DNA from: an uncultured Actinomycetes bacterium
GTDB lineage: Bacteria; Actinomycetota; Actinomycetes; Nanopelagicales; Nanopelagicaceae
Direction: 5' to 3'
DNA length: 64,000 nucleotides
Assembly: GCA_937876245.1 (NCBI GenBank)
Contig: CALEGP010000009.1
Location: 40,527 to 104,526 of the forward strand
The notes beneath the pieces are model-generated. The model did no database searches. It saw only the letters and a program-made list of their open reading frames with translations, and was not told where the DNA came from. Shown one piece after another: positions 22,000 to 36,110 of the stretch. A program made the translations under genes and the position numbers. Position 1 is the stretch's first letter; every line of letters begins with the position of its first letter.

Positions 22000-22854
22000 T
22001 TATTCTCCCGCTACTTGTGTTGTTTCTGAAGCTCTCTCTGGAGTTGCTTCAGGTGTTACCTCTGGAGTTGCTTCAGACTTATTTAGCATTTCTTTTTCCA
22101 CGTCAGTTAGTGGCTCTGCCTCTTTAGCCACTGGTGCTGCGACCTTATCGGCAGCTGCTGCAGCTGCTGCAGAACGGGCTTCAAGGCCAGCGACAGCGGC
22201 ATCGGTGATAACCCTAGTTAGGAGGGCAATTGAGCGAATGGCATCGTCATTTCCAGGAATTTTGTAATCAACTTCATCTGGATCGCAGTTTGTATCCAAG
22301 ATTGCGACAACTGGAATACCGAGCTTGTGTGCTTCTGCAACAGCAAGGTGCTCTTTTTTGGTGTCTACAACCCAAATCGCGCTTGGCAACTTAGTCATGT
22401 TGCGAATACCTTCAAGGTTCTTTGTTAGCTTCTCGCGCTCACGGCGAAGAACTAGAAGTTCTTTCTTTGTTAAAAGCTGGTCATTTGAATTCTCAAGAAG
22501 TTCTAGTTCCTTAAGACGTTGAATTCGCTTATATACGGTTGGGAAGTTTGTAAGCATTCCACCGAGCCAGCGCTCTGTAACGTAAGGCATTTGAACGCGA
22601 GCAGATTGAGCCTTAATTGGCTCGTGCGCTTGCTTTTTTGTTCCTACAAAAAGGATGTGTCCGCCTTTTGCAACGGTGTCCCTAATGAATTCGTAAGCAC
22701 TATCAATTAGTGCAAGTGATTGTTGAATATCGATGATGTAAATACCGTTGCGCTCGGCAAATATGTAGCGCTTCATTTTCGGATTCCATCGACGGGTCTG
22801 GTGTCCGAAGTGGACTCCGCTATCGAGAAGTTCTCGCATTGATACAACCGCCAT
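22000..22854 (-). CDS. rpsB: 30S ribosomal protein S2 with low-complexity C-terminal tail
   Basis: [35 protein letters not shown]; tail [21 protein letters not shown]. Confidence 0.97.
   Translation of the reverse strand: MAVVSMRELLDSGVHFGHQTRRWNPKMKRYIFAERNGIYIIDIQQSLALIDSAYEFIRDTVAKGGHILFVGTKKQAHEPIKAQSARVQMPYVTERWLGGMLTNFPTVYKRIQRLKELELLENSNDQLLTKKELLVLRREREKLTKNLEGIRNMTKLPSAIWVVDTKKEHLAVAEAHKLGIPVVAILDTNCDPDEVDYKIPGNDDAIRSIALLTRVITDAAVAGLEARSAAAAAAADKVAAPVAKEAEPLTDVEKEMLNKSEATPEVTPEATPERASETTQVAGE
22036..22076. repeat. Two copies of ctctggagttgcttcag, 24 bp apart, in the rpsB C-terminal tail
   Basis: Copies at 22036-22052 and 22060-22076, encoding TPE(V/A)TPE. Confidence 0.85.
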
Positions 22855-22922
22855 GGCGGCACACTCCTTTTTTGCAGATTGCGATTAAGCAAAATGCACT
22901 CGGTTGATGACCTAACAACTTG

Positions 22923-22971
22923 TTCGGTCCCTAGTGTCTTAACACCGACCGCTTAAGTTAAGCGGACCGAA
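22923..22971 (-). ncRNA. Candidate structured leader of rpsB (outer 8-bp stem enclosing two hairpins)
   Basis: Minus RNA UUCGGUCC-[GCUUAACUUAAGC]-GGUCG-[GUGUUAAGACAC]-UAG-GGACCGAA; all three helices perfectly complementary. Confidence 0.5.
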
Positions 22972-23106
22972 ATGGTTAATTAGATATTGACTAGAAGCTG
23001 CAATCTAATAAGACACGTGAAGTCACAGATCTTGCGATTTGTGCTGGGATAATCCTAAAGGATGTATGGGCATGCTAATTACCTTCTTCCTCGCTCCTCA
23101 GATTAA

Positions 23107-24006
23107 CTACGCTCGAGGATGAGCCTGTTGATATGCCTTTTTTAGCCGTTCAGGTGAAACATGCGTATAGATCTGAGTTGTCGCTAGTGAGGAGTGCCCC
23201 AAAATCTCCTGCACCGTCCGAAGATCTGCCCCTCCTTCAAGCAAATGGGTGGCAGCGGTATGTCGAAGGCCATGCGGACTCATATGCGAATCAATAGCTT
23301 GCATTGCGCGATAAACAACCTCGCGGACAGTCCTTTGATCCATGCGTTTGCCTCGCGCTCCAAGAAAGACTGCATCTTCTGAACTCTCATTAAGGAGTTC
23401 AACTCGACCAACTTCTAACCAATTTTGCAGAGCGCGCATTGCCGGAAGCCCAACCGGAACAACCCGCTCTTTATTTCCTTTGCCTAAAACCTGAAGGGTA
23501 TTTCGCGACATATCAATATCGCGAATATTTAAGCCACAAATTTCAGAAACTCGAGCCCCTGAGGCATAAAGAACTTCAATTATCGCCAGGTCCCGGATAT
23601 TTATCGGATTCGGCTCCTCTCCTGCTTTTGCCGAAATAGCCGCCAGAACAATCTCGGTTTGCGAACGAGTTAAAACTTCAGGAAGGGTCTTGTGCGCCTT
23701 AGGTATCGCAAGATTTGACCCTATATCCGTTGGAATCCACTTTTGACTTGCCGCCCAATAAGTAAAGGCTCGAATCGAAACAATTCTTCGAGCCAGCGTC
23801 GCTCGAGAAATTCCTGTTGATTGCAAATTAGCTAGCCAAGAACGAATATGCGTTATTTGGAGATCAGAAAATTCAGAAATGCCTAATTTTTCAATATGAG
23901 ATAAGAAAGATTCAAGATCACTTACATAGCCGCGAATAGAATTATCGGCCAAATTACGAACTAGCGCCAAGTGCTCCTCGTATTTAGCAACTAACTCAGA
24001 GCTCAT
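23107..24006 (-). CDS. xerC: Tyrosine recombinase XerC
   Basis: SPHGLRHTAATHLLEGGADLRTVQEILGHSSLATTQIYTHV; chromosomal position next to rpsB. Confidence 0.93.
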   Translation of the reverse strand: MSSELVAKYEEHLALVRNLADNSIRGYVSDLESFLSHIEKLGISEFSDLQITHIRSWLANLQSTGISRATLARRIVSIRAFTYWAASQKWIPTDIGSNLAIPKAHKTLPEVLTRSQTEIVLAAISAKAGEEPNPINIRDLAIIEVLYASGARVSEICGLNIRDIDMSRNTLQVLGKGNKERVVPVGLPAMRALQNWLEVGRVELLNESSEDAVFLGARGKRMDQRTVREVVYRAMQAIDSHMSPHGLRHTAATHLLEGGADLRTVQEILGHSSLATTQIYTHVSPERLKKAYQQAHPRA

Positions 24007-24012
24007 ACCTCA

Positions 24013-24018
24013 AGGCTA
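24013..24018 (-). promoter_or_regulatory. Putative -10 box TAGCCT, 6 nt before xerC ATG (leaderless)
   Basis: Minus strand reads TAGCCT-tgaggt-ATG; lies in the cimA 3' end. Confidence 0.5.
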
Positions 24019-25599
24019 CTCGGGTTTTCTTCCTTGTCGAAGTAAGCCATATGTAACAGAATCTTCAAGCGCCATAACTGAGGCAGCTATAACATTTTCA
24101 TGAACTCCAATTGTGCTCCACTCTGCTGCGCCATCGCTTGTTTCAACGAGTACTCGAGTCACGGCGCCGGTTCCCAACCGCCCCTCAAGAATTCGGACTT
24201 TGTAATCAGTGAGCTCCAGCTTCTCTAACTCTGGATAAAACTTAAGTAAGCCGGAGCGAAGAGCTGTATCAATTGCATTAACTGGTCCATTGCCTGAACC
24301 CTCCGATTCAATCTCTTTACCGCCAGCAGATATTGTGAGAAAAGCCTTTGAAGTCACGTTGTTATTTACATCGCGACTTACAGTCGTGTCCCACTTCTCA
24401 ACTTTGAAGAAAGTTGCCCGCTTGCCATCAATCTCTTCTCGAAGTAAAAGTTCAAATGAAGCATCGGCTGCTTCAAAAGTAAATCCGCGTGACTCCATCT
24501 CTTTTACACGCTCGACGACTCGTCCTAGAACGCTTTTATCCTCGCCAATTTCAATTCCAAGTTCCTGAGATTTAAGTTCTATAGATGCTCTGCCTGCCAT
24601 CTCAGAAACCAACATTCGCCGATCATTGCCAACCGAAGAAGGATCTTCATGTTGATACATAGCTGGATCAACTTTTATCGCACTTGCATGCAGCCCTGCT
24701 TTATGCGCAAAAGCTGAAACTCCAACATAAGGTTGGCGTGCGCTAGGAGCAACATTGGTAACTTCAGCAACTGCATGAGAAATTCTAAATGCTTCGCGAA
24801 GTGCCCCGTTCGGAAGAACGCTCTGCTTCTTCTTTAGTTCTAAGTTGGCAATAATGCTGACCAAGTCGGCATTACCAGTGCGTTCACCATAGCCATTTAA
24901 AGTTCCCTGCACATGTGTTACACCAGCAGAAATTGCAGCGAGCGAATTGGCAACCGCGCACCCCGTGTCATTGTGGCAATGAATTCCCAGTCTGGCACTT
25001 GAGGCACTCAAAACATCATGCACAACTTGTGAAAGTTCATCAGGCAACATTCCACCATTGGTGTCACAGAGTGCAATTACATCGGCCCCAGCTTCAGCAG
25101 AAACGCGGACGACTTCAAGTGCGTAAGCGCGATTAGATTTGTAGCCATCAAAGAAATGCTCGGCATCTAGAAATACTCTCTGGCCTCCGGCGCGCAAAAA
25201 TTCAATTGACTCTTTGATCATTGCCAAATTCTCATCAAGATTAGTTTTCAGTGCGAGATCTACGTGGCGATCATGACTCTTGGCTACAAGAGTTACCCCT
25301 GCCGCCCCAGAATCTTGAAGGGCTCGCAACAACACATCATCTGCAGCCTTAATATTTGGTCTACGGGTGGCGCCAAAGGCCATAAATGTTGCATTCTTTA
25401 ATTTAAGTTCCGTTTTCGCCCGCTTAAAAAATTCCGTGTCCTTCGGATTGGCTCCCGGCCAACCACCTTCAATAAAACCAACGCCTAGCTCATCTAAGTG
25501 GCGTGCAATAGCCAGCTTGTCATGAACCGAAAGATTCAGCCCTTCTTGCTGGGCGCCATCTCTAAGCGTTGTGTCATATATGTGAAAATTGTCATTCAT
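24016..25599 (-). CDS. cimA: Citramalate synthase
   Basis: HMGL-like YDTTLRDGAQQEGLNLSVHDKL, long C-terminal LeuA dimer domain; BCAA gene context. Confidence 0.9.
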   Translation of the reverse strand: MNDNFHIYDTTLRDGAQQEGLNLSVHDKLAIARHLDELGVGFIEGGWPGANPKDTEFFKRAKTELKLKNATFMAFGATRRPNIKAADDVLLRALQDSGAAGVTLVAKSHDRHVDLALKTNLDENLAMIKESIEFLRAGGQRVFLDAEHFFDGYKSNRAYALEVVRVSAEAGADVIALCDTNGGMLPDELSQVVHDVLSASSARLGIHCHNDTGCAVANSLAAISAGVTHVQGTLNGYGERTGNADLVSIIANLELKKKQSVLPNGALREAFRISHAVAEVTNVAPSARQPYVGVSAFAHKAGLHASAIKVDPAMYQHEDPSSVGNDRRMLVSEMAGRASIELKSQELGIEIGEDKSVLGRVVERVKEMESRGFTFEAADASFELLLREEIDGKRATFFKVEKWDTTVSRDVNNNVTSKAFLTISAGGKEIESEGSGNGPVNAIDTALRSGLLKFYPELEKLELTDYKVRILEGRLGTGAVTRVLVETSDGAAEWSTIGVHENVIAASVMALEDSVTYGLLRQGRKPE

Positions 25600-26685
25600 T
25601 TAGCAAACCTTCACATTCCAGCCATGTTTATCTTCAATTAGTCCGTGCTGAATTCCAAGGATGGTTTCCCGAATTTGAGCTGTAATTGGTCCTGGTTTTC
25701 CGTCGCCGGTATTCCATGTTCCGAATTGACTCTTAGCTGCACCAATCGCGCTGACAACAGCCGCGGTACCACACGCAAATATTTCAGTTATTTCACCGCT
25801 AGCTACTCCGTCTCGCCAGTCATCAATTGAGAACATTACTTCCTCAACTTTATAACCTAAATCTTTGGCGACAGTAAGAATCGAATCTCGAGTTATTCCA
25901 GGCAGTAATGTTCCCGTTAATTTTGGCGTGATGATAGTCGCATCTTCTCCAGAACCCTTAATGAAATAGAGATTCATGCCGCCCATCTCTTCAACCCAGC
26001 GGCGTTCTACTGCATCTAACCAAACTACTTGATCGCAACCTTTGGTCGCTGCCTGTTTTTGCGCTACAAGTGAAGCCGCATAATTCCCACCACACTTTGC
26101 CTCCCCGGTTCCACCAATAGCTGCACGAACGTATTCGGTTGAGATCCAGACAGTGACTGCTTCTGCCGCATTAAAATATGCACCTGCCGGAGTTGCAATA
26201 AGCATATACATTGCTCTGTTTGAAGGGCGCACTCCAAGGCCAACTTCGGTTGCAAACATAAATGGCCGGATATATAGCGATTCGCCAACCTTGGTTGGAA
26301 CCCACTTCCTATCTTCCTTAACCAAAGTCGTAATCGTCTCGATAAATTCGGGAACGCTAAGCTCTGGCAGGGCCAAACGAGCCGCGCTTCTGGCAAATCG
26401 CCCGGCGTTTGCATCGGGCCGAAAGAGCGAAATACTGCCATCTGGTTGTGAATACGCTTTCATTCCCTCAAATATTTCTTGACCATAATGAAAAACTGCC
26501 GTTGCTGGATCAAGAGTAATTGGACCATATGCCTTCAACTCGGCATCACCCCAGCCCTCTGCTTCACTCCAATTAGCAACTATCATGTTATCTGTGTAGT
26601 ACTTTCCGAATCCGCCCGCTGCAATTTTCGACTGACGATCAGCTTCGGTAGCTGGGGTTTGATTTGGGGTTAAATTTATTTTCAT
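25600..26685 (-). CDS. ilvE: Branched-chain amino acid aminotransferase
   Basis: [47 protein letters not shown]. Confidence 0.96.
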   Translation of the reverse strand: MKINLTPNQTPATEADRQSKIAAGGFGKYYTDNMIVANWSEAEGWGDAELKAYGPITLDPATAVFHYGQEIFEGMKAYSQPDGSISLFRPDANAGRFARSAARLALPELSVPEFIETITTLVKEDRKWVPTKVGESLYIRPFMFATEVGLGVRPSNRAMYMLIATPAGAYFNAAEAVTVWISTEYVRAAIGGTGEAKCGGNYAASLVAQKQAATKGCDQVVWLDAVERRWVEEMGGMNLYFIKGSGEDATIITPKLTGTLLPGITRDSILTVAKDLGYKVEEVMFSIDDWRDGVASGEITEIFACGTAAVVSAIGAAKSQFGTWNTGDGKPGPITAQIRETILGIQHGLIEDKHGWNVKVC

Positions 26686-27720
26686 TTCACACCAGCTGCT
26701 AGCGCATCTCCGATTTGAGAAGTACTTCTTTTGGCTTCTCCGCGACTTAACAAATCTGCAGCAACTGCTCGTTCGATATCTGCGGCGGCATCATGCAAGC
26801 CAAGATGTGAAAGCATCATTGCCACTGACATTACAGTCGCGGTGGGATCAGCAAGCGATTTACCAGCAATATCTGGTGCCGAACCATGAACTGGCTCGAA
26901 CATTGATGGGAATTCACCAGTTGGGTTGATATTTCCCGAAGCAGCAAGGCCGATACCGCCACAAATTGCAGCGGCAATATCAGTCAAAATATCGCCAAAA
27001 AGATTATCAGTTACAACGACATCAAAACGCTCTGGGTTGCTAACGAAGAACATAGCTGCCGCATCCACATGCAAATAATCGGTTTCTACATCTGAAAATT
27101 CTTTTGCTACCTCGTTAAAAGTGCGCGTCCAAAGTCCACCGGCGCGAGTTAAAACATTATTTTTATGTACAAGAGTCAATTTTTTTCTCGGCCGATTTTG
27201 GGCACGAACAAATGCATCACGGATAACTCTCTCAGCACCGCGTCGAGTATTTAGACTTTCCTCAGTGGCGATTTCATCTTTAGTGCCATAGGCAAGTGAC
27301 CCACCGGCGCCAACATATGGCCCCTCAGTTCCTTCTCGAACGACAATAAAATCAATTGAACCAGAATTAACCAGCGGTGATTTAACGCCAGCATGCAACT
27401 TTGCCGGTCGTAGATTTATGTAATGATCAAATGCGAAACGCAATTTCAGAAGCAGGCCGCGTTCTAGCACGCCACTTGGAACTGATGGGTCCCCAACTGC
27501 GCCAAGAAGAATGACGTCGGCTTTAGCCAATTCGGCCATAACAGAGTCAGGAAGTACTTCCCCAGTTTTGTGCCAGTAATTAGCACCCAACTCATAGTCG
27601 GTCTGGCTAAAAGTAACCTCGTATTTGGCAGCTACGATGGCCAGAACCTTGAGCCCTTCAGTAATAACCTCAGGTCCAATCCCATCTCCTGCAATTACCG
27701 CTAAATTAATATTTTTCATT

Positions 27721-27728
<8 letters not shown>
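26682..27728 (-). CDS. leuB: 3-isopropylmalate dehydrogenase
   Basis: [55 protein letters not shown]. Confidence 0.95.
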
Positions 27729-30355
<2,627 letters not shown>

Positions 30356-30401
30356 TTAGATGTTAGTTTTGGATATTGGAGATATTGGGTAATCTTATTT
30401 T

Positions 30402-30956
30402 TTATTTCTTATCTTCTGAAATCGAGCCTGGTTTTAGACCTCTAGACATAGCTACCAAGCCTGATTGGACGAGTTCCAAGATGCCATATGGCTCAAGGAC
30501 TCGAAGCAAGGCAGATATTTTCTCGGTATTTCCGGTGGCCTCTATAGTTACTGCATCCTGTGCCACATCCACTACTTTGGCCCGAAAAAGCTGAACCGTC
30601 TCTAATACTTGAGAGCGCGTTGTCACATCCGTTGCAACTTTAACCAGCAAAAGTTCGCGCTGCACTGAAATAACTGGATCAAGCTCGGTGATACTAATTA
30701 TATTAATCAACTTATCCAATTGGGCGATGACCTGCTCTAGAGCATGGTCTTCAACATTTATGACAATCGTCATCCTTGAAAAATAAGGATTCTCGGTTGC
30801 CCCAACAGCCAGAGAGTCAATGTTGTAACCGCGACGAGAGAAGAGCGATGAAACTCGAGCAAGTACGCCTGGACTATTCTCTACTAAAACCGAGAGAGTG
30901 CGAGTCGAGGATGTTGAATGTGATGCGGTCGGTGCATCTGGATGTGATTGAGTCAT
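30402..30956 (-). CDS. ilvN: Acetolactate synthase small subunit
   Basis: ACT domain LSVLVENSPGVLARVSSLFSRRGYNIDSLAVG. Start at MTQSHPD proposed, just after the ilvB stop. Confidence 0.95.
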   Translation of the reverse strand: MTQSHPDAPTASHSTSSTRTLSVLVENSPGVLARVSSLFSRRGYNIDSLAVGATENPYFSRMTIVINVEDHALEQVIAQLDKLINIISITELDPVISVQRELLLVKVATDVTTRSQVLETVQLFRAKVVDVAQDAVTIEATGNTEKISALLRVLEPYGILELVQSGLVAMSRGLKPGSISEDKK

Positions 30957-30957
30957 G

Positions 30958-32703
30958 TTATAGCTCCTGTGAATCCCAGATGGGGGCAAGTGAACGAGCA
31001 TTAACTATTTCATCGTTAGAAGCTCCGGCAGCAACCATTGGCCAAACCATCGCATCCCGATGAACGCTGAAGTCGACTACTACCGGACGATCGTTAATTT
31101 CCATCGCCTTAGCAATAGTTTTATCGACATCATCCGTTGAGTCACATGTTAATCCGACACAACCCATAGCCTCGGCAAGTTTTGCAAAGTCAGGAATACG
31201 TTTCGAGTGAAGTTCAGTATTTGAGTAACGCTCATTGTAAAACAGAGTTTGCCATTGGCGAACCATCCCAAGACTTTCATTATTGATAACGGCAACTTTT
31301 ATTGGAATGTTATTTAGGGCGCAAGTAACTAGCTCTTGATTGGTCATCTGGAAACAACCATCTCCATCAATTGCCCATACCGTTGTATCAGGAGCACCAA
31401 CTTTTGCTCCCATCGCTGCTGGAACTGCGTATCCCATGGTTCCAAGTCCGCCAGAGTTAAGCCAAGTGCGAGGATTTTCATATGAAATAAATTGTGAAGC
31501 CCACATTTGGTGCTGTCCAACTCCTGCAACATAAATAGAATCTGGACCGGAGATCTTTCCAATTCGCTCAATTACATATTGCGGTGAAACGCTTCCATCT
31601 GTCGGCTGGTCATAGCCCAGCGGGAACCTAGAACGCCAGCCATAGGCTTGTTTCAACCATGCTGATATATCTGGTTGGCTTTTTTTGAATTCACTCTTTA
31701 TCGCAGGAATCAAAGCTTCAATTGTTAATCTAAGATCTCCAATTAATGCAACATCTGCCGCACGATTCTTGCCAATTTCGGCAGGATCTATATCTGCATG
31801 GATAATCTTTGCTCCTGGCGCGAAAGTCGAAAGTTTTCCTGTTACGCGGTCATCGAAACGAGCGCCCAGCGTGATTAATAAATCTGCTTTTTGTAGTGCA
31901 GTTACTGCCGCCACGGTTCCATGCATACCAGGCATGCCAAGATGTTGCGGATGCGAATCCGGAAAAGCACCACGAGCCATGAGAGTTGTGACAACTGGTG
32001 CACCAGTTAACTCAGCAAGTTTCACTAGTTCTTTGTGGGCTCCAGATTTTATAGCACCACCACCAACATAAAGTACTGGGGCTTTTGATTGTGCAATCAG
32101 TGCTGCTGCATCGCGAATTGATTCAGGAGTTGCCTCTATCTTTGGGTGATAGCCACCTAGCTCAATAGTTCTAGGGTAATTAAACTCAGTGCGCATCTGC
32201 AGCGCATCTTTTGCAATATCTACTAATACTGCTCCTGGTCGACCAGTTGATGCGATATGAAAAGCTTCAGCAATTGCACGGGCAATATCCGATGGGTCAG
32301 TGACAAGGAAGGAATGCTTTGTTACTGGCATTGTTATTCCACGAATATCTGCCTCTTGAAATGCATCTGTGCCAATTGCGCCAGAGGCAACTTGACCAGT
32401 AATTGCAACTATTGGCACGGAATCCATTTGTGCATCGGCAAGTGGTGTAACAAGATTTGTCGCTCCTGGTCCTGAAGTTGCAATACAAACTCCGACTCGA
32501 CCCGTTGCTTGGGCATAACCCGTTGCTGCGTGACCTGCGCCCTGTTCATGTCTAACTAAAATATGACGGATTTTGCTATCAAAAATCGGATCGTATGCCG
32601 GAAGAATTGCGCCACCAGGGATACCGAACATGACATCAACGCCAGATGCTTCCAACGCTTTCACAAGGGCGCTCGCCCCCGTCATCTTTGTTGTCTCGCT
32701 CAT
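30958..32703 (-). CDS. ilvB: Acetolactate synthase large subunit
   Basis: TPP enzyme: [48 protein letters not shown] at 32703 preferred over TTG at 32709. Confidence 0.96.
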   Translation of the reverse strand: MSETTKMTGASALVKALEASGVDVMFGIPGGAILPAYDPIFDSKIRHILVRHEQGAGHAATGYAQATGRVGVCIATSGPGATNLVTPLADAQMDSVPIVAITGQVASGAIGTDAFQEADIRGITMPVTKHSFLVTDPSDIARAIAEAFHIASTGRPGAVLVDIAKDALQMRTEFNYPRTIELGGYHPKIEATPESIRDAAALIAQSKAPVLYVGGGAIKSGAHKELVKLAELTGAPVVTTLMARGAFPDSHPQHLGMPGMHGTVAAVTALQKADLLITLGARFDDRVTGKLSTFAPGAKIIHADIDPAEIGKNRAADVALIGDLRLTIEALIPAIKSEFKKSQPDISAWLKQAYGWRSRFPLGYDQPTDGSVSPQYVIERIGKISGPDSIYVAGVGQHQMWASQFISYENPRTWLNSGGLGTMGYAVPAAMGAKVGAPDTTVWAIDGDGCFQMTNQELVTCALNNIPIKVAVINNESLGMVRQWQTLFYNERYSNTELHSKRIPDFAKLAEAMGCVGLTCDSTDDVDKTIAKAMEINDRPVVVDFSVHRDAMVWPMVAAGASNDEIVNARSLAPIWDSQEL

Positions 32704-32746
32704 GTTCAACTCCCTTCCTATGTTTTTGTCAGCGGATAAATGCGAA

Positions 32747-32770
32747 ACCCCTCAGTTTCCACTGAGGGGT
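32747..32770 (-). terminator. Attenuator-type hairpin in the ilvB leader
   Basis: ACCCCTCAGT-GGAA-ACTGAGGGGT, 10-bp perfect stem, between leader peptide and ilvB; weak T tract. Confidence 0.7.
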
Positions 32771-32791
32771 AGCACACGGACTAGTTTTTCA

Positions 32792-32830
32792 CTAGAGCGT
32801 GCGCTCACCAATTACCACGACTGAAATCAT
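32792..32830 (-). CDS. ilvB leader peptide MISVVVIGERTL (12 aa)
   Basis: ATG ATT TCA GTC GTG GTA ATT GGT GAG CGC ACG CTC TAG; Ile/Val/Leu-rich, followed by competing hairpins. Confidence 0.75.
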   Translation of the reverse strand: MISVVVIGERTL

Positions 32831-32836
32831 GCCTTA

Positions 32837-32865
32837 ATTCTCCCTTGCCCCTTGCATTTGGTCAA
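32837..32865 (-). promoter_or_regulatory. Putative ilvBNC promoter TTGACC-N17-GAGAAT
   Basis: -35 at 32865-32860, -10 at 32842-32837, leader ATG 6 nt further. Confidence 0.6.
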
Positions 32866-32918
32866 CCCCAGAGTTAACTATCTCACTATTTAGAAGTAAG
32901 AAATCTTGAGCAACTTGC

Positions 32919-34595
32919 CTAGCCGCAGACCGCTCCCTTTGAAGCCGAACCAACAATCTTCGAATATTTCGCCAAGACTCCGCGCTTATATTTATGTGGA
33001 ATTGGGCTGAAATATTTACGGCGCTCTGTTAATTCGGCCTCATCGACCAAGAGATCAAGGGTTCGCGCAATGGTGTCGATACGAATTAAATCACCATCTT
33101 TAATGAAGGCAATTGGGCCGCCATCAACCGCCTCTGGCGCAACATGGCCTACGCAGAGCCCAGTACTTCCACCACTAAAGCGGCCATCGGTCAGAAGCAA
33201 GGTAGTTTTTCCTAGCCCAGCTCCTTTGATCGCGCCGGTAATCATCAGCATTTCACGCATTCCGGGTCCACCTTTTGGACCTTCATAACGAATAACTACA
33301 ACGTCGCCCGCTTTTATAGTGCCATCTTCTAGCGCTTCCATCGCTGCTTGTTCACGTTCAAATACCCGTGCTGGGCCCTCAAATTTTTCTACCTCAATGC
33401 CGGCAGTTTTACAGACTGCGCCATCTGGAGCGAGTGAGCCACCAAGAATCGTAATTCCAACGGCAGTGGAGAGCGGAGATTTAATGGCGTGCAAAACTTC
33501 GCCATCAGGATCTAGCGGCGCGATATCCGCCAAGTTTTCAGCCATTGTTTTGCCAGTTACTGTTAAACAATCACCATGCAAATACCCTGCATCCAATAAC
33601 GCACGCATAACGACTGGAATTCCGCCAACTCGATCTATATCGGTCATTACATATTTGCCAAAAGGTTTAAGGTCGCCCAATAATGGAACTCTTGATCCGA
33701 TTCTATGAAAATCTTCAAGAGTTAAATCAACTTCTGCCTCATTCGCAATCGCGAGCAGGTGCAGAACAGCATTAGTCGAGCCACCAAGAGCCATCACTAC
33801 TGTGATTGCATTTTCGAATGCTTTCTTTGTCAAGATTTGGCGAGTCGTGATTCCTTTTCGGATAAGTTCGACAACTGCGGCGCCAGATTTAACTGCGTAA
33901 TCATCGCGGCGGCGATCAACTGCTGCTGGTGATGCAGAGCCAGGAAGTGAGAGCCCGATTGCTTCTCCGACGGCAGCCATTGTGTTTGCTGTATACATAC
34001 CGCCACAAGCGCCCTCTCCAGGACAGATGGCTCGTTCAATTTTATCAACCTGTTCTTGTGAAATAAGTCCGCGAGCGCAAGCACCAACTGCTTCGAAGGC
34101 ATCAATAATGGTTACATCTTTTCCATCAACATTTCCTGCCAGCGTAGTTCCGGCGTAAACAAAGACTGAAGCGACATCAATTCGAGCAGCTGCCATCATC
34201 ATTCCTGGCAATGATTTATCACACCCAGCAAAAGTAACCATGCCATCAAGGCGTTCAGCCTGCATTACCGTCTCTACTGAATCAGCGATTACTTCGCGTG
34301 AGACCAGCGAGAAGTGCATTCCTTCATGGCCCATAGAAATGCCATCAGAAACCGAAATCGTTCCGAATTGCATTGGGAATCCGCCAGCATCAATAACCCC
34401 TTTACGGGAAGCTTTTGCTAAACGATCGAGTGAAAGATTGCAAGGTGTAATTTCATTCCAAGAGGAGGCAATTCCGATTTGTGGTTTAGCAAAATCTTCA
34501 TCGCCCATTCCGACTGCACGTAGCATTCCTCGAGCTGGCGCACGTTCCATTCCATCGGTAACTAAACCTGAACGTGGCTTCATTGAATTGCTCAT
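32919..34595 (-). CDS. ilvD: Dihydroxy-acid dehydratase
   Basis: [55 protein letters not shown]. Confidence 0.97.
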   Translation of the reverse strand: MSNSMKPRSGLVTDGMERAPARGMLRAVGMGDEDFAKPQIGIASSWNEITPCNLSLDRLAKASRKGVIDAGGFPMQFGTISVSDGISMGHEGMHFSLVSREVIADSVETVMQAERLDGMVTFAGCDKSLPGMMMAAARIDVASVFVYAGTTLAGNVDGKDVTIIDAFEAVGACARGLISQEQVDKIERAICPGEGACGGMYTANTMAAVGEAIGLSLPGSASPAAVDRRRDDYAVKSGAAVVELIRKGITTRQILTKKAFENAITVVMALGGSTNAVLHLLAIANEAEVDLTLEDFHRIGSRVPLLGDLKPFGKYVMTDIDRVGGIPVVMRALLDAGYLHGDCLTVTGKTMAENLADIAPLDPDGEVLHAIKSPLSTAVGITILGGSLAPDGAVCKTAGIEVEKFEGPARVFEREQAAMEALEDGTIKAGDVVVIRYEGPKGGPGMREMLMITGAIKGAGLGKTTLLLTDGRFSGGSTGLCVGHVAPEAVDGGPIAFIKDGDLIRIDTIARTLDLLVDEAELTERRKYFSPIPHKYKRGVLAKYSKIVGSASKGAVCG

Positions 34596-34598
34596 GCG

Positions 34599-36110
34599 CT
34601 ATTCTCCTTGACCTAAGTGTCTCAATAATAACTCCCGAACCTTTGCCGCGTCGGCTTGACCACCTGTGGCTTTCATGACAGCGCCAATTAACGCACCAGC
34701 TGCCGGAATATTTCCACCGCGGACTCGCTCTGCAGTATCTGGCTGTGCAGAAATTGCACTCTCGATTGCCAACATTAGGGCGGTATCATCAGATACAACT
34801 TTCAAGCCGCGCTTTTCGATAACTTCCTTTGGTGATCCCTCGCCGTTTACTACGCCCTCAACGACTTGTCGCGCCAATTTATCCGTGAGCTCGCCAGCAA
34901 CTATTAAAGCAATAATCTCGGCAACAAATTCTGTAGTGATTAGTGAAGTCGGAAGAACTTCTTTCTCGTTTGCGAGACGTGAAATTTCGCCAAGCCACCA
35001 AGTTCGAGCTCGAGTTGGCTCGGCGCCAAGTTCTATTGTTTCTTCAACAACATCCAGTAGTTCAGCATTTACTAGCGATGTCATCTCTTTGTCAGGGCAA
35101 TCCCACTCAGTTTGCAATCTCTTGCGCCGAATAGATGGCTTCTCTGGAATCCTCTTTCGAAGTTCTTCGATCCAATTTGCATCTGGAGTGATTGGAACTA
35201 AATCTGGTTCTGGAAAATAACGATAATCTTCGGCCTCTTCTTTTGAACGACCAGGGCGAGTTTGCCCGCTCTCTTCCAAGAAGTGTCTAGTCTCTTGAAC
35301 AATTCTCTCTCCTGCTTGCAGGCGATTGGCTTGTCGCTCAATCTCACCCGATACTGCGCGTTCGACAGAGCGCAGAGAGTTAACATTTTTAGTCTCACTT
35401 CTTGTTCCCAGTTCACCTGAACCAATTGGCGCGAGCGAAAGATTTGCATCGCAGCGAAGTGATCCCTGCTCCATCTTTACATCCGAGACTCCCAAGGAGC
35501 GAAGAATGTCACGTAGCTCGGTCACATATGCCCGAGCGACTTGCGGTGCGTACTTTCCAGTCCCTGGAACAATTCGAGTGACAATTTCAACTAGCGGGAT
35601 ACCTGCGCGGTTGTAATCTAGAAGTGAGTACTCTGCGCCATGAATTCGTCCAGTTGAACCGCCAACGTGAAGTGATTTACCAGTGTCCTCTTCCATGTGA
35701 ACTCGCTCAATATCCACTCGAAAAACTTTAGCCCCGTCGTCAGTTTCAACTTCTACATCGAGATACCCATCCACGCAGATTGGTTCGTCGTATTGTGAAG
35801 TTTGGAAATTCTTTGGCATGTCAGGATAGAAATAATTTTTGCGAGCAAAACGGCTGTAAGGCGCGATGGAACAGTTAAGTGCTAGACCTATCAAAATCGA
35901 ACTTTCAATTGCTTTTGCATTGACTACTGGAAGTGCTCCAGGCAAACCTAAACAAACTGGGCAGGTCTGAGTGTTCGGCTCTGCGCCAAATTCCGTCGCA
36001 CATGAACAGAACATTTTTGACTTGGTATTTAACTCCACGTGAACTTCTAAACCAAGTGTCGGTTCATATTTTTCGGTGGCCGCTTTATAGTCGAGATAGT
36101 CGAGCGTCAT
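34599..36110 (-). CDS. gatB: Asp-tRNA(Asn)/Glu-tRNA(Gln) amidotransferase subunit B
   Basis: [31 protein letters not shown]. Start MTLDYL at 36110 overlaps the gatA stop (TAATG). Confidence 0.97.
   Translation of the reverse strand: MTLDYLDYKAATEKYEPTLGLEVHVELNTKSKMFCSCATEFGAEPNTQTCPVCLGLPGALPVVNAKAIESSILIGLALNCSIAPYSRFARKNYFYPDMPKNFQTSQYDEPICVDGYLDVEVETDDGAKVFRVDIERVHMEEDTGKSLHVGGSTGRIHGAEYSLLDYNRAGIPLVEIVTRIVPGTGKYAPQVARAYVTELRDILRSLGVSDVKMEQGSLRCDANLSLAPIGSGELGTRSETKNVNSLRSVERAVSGEIERQANRLQAGERIVQETRHFLEESGQTRPGRSKEEAEDYRYFPEPDLVPITPDANWIEELRKRIPEKPSIRRKRLQTEWDCPDKEMTSLVNAELLDVVEETIELGAEPTRARTWWLGEISRLANEKEVLPTSLITTEFVAEIIALIVAGELTDKLARQVVEGVVNGEGSPKEVIEKRGLKVVSDDTALMLAIESAISAQPDTAERVRGGNIPAAGALIGAVMKATGGQADAAKVRELLLRHLGQGE

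Noticed and set aside
23107-24006. Tyrosine recombinase as evidence of a mobile element or integron
   Set aside because: Sequence and context (rpsB side, no attachment repeats, no cargo) fit chromosomal XerC.
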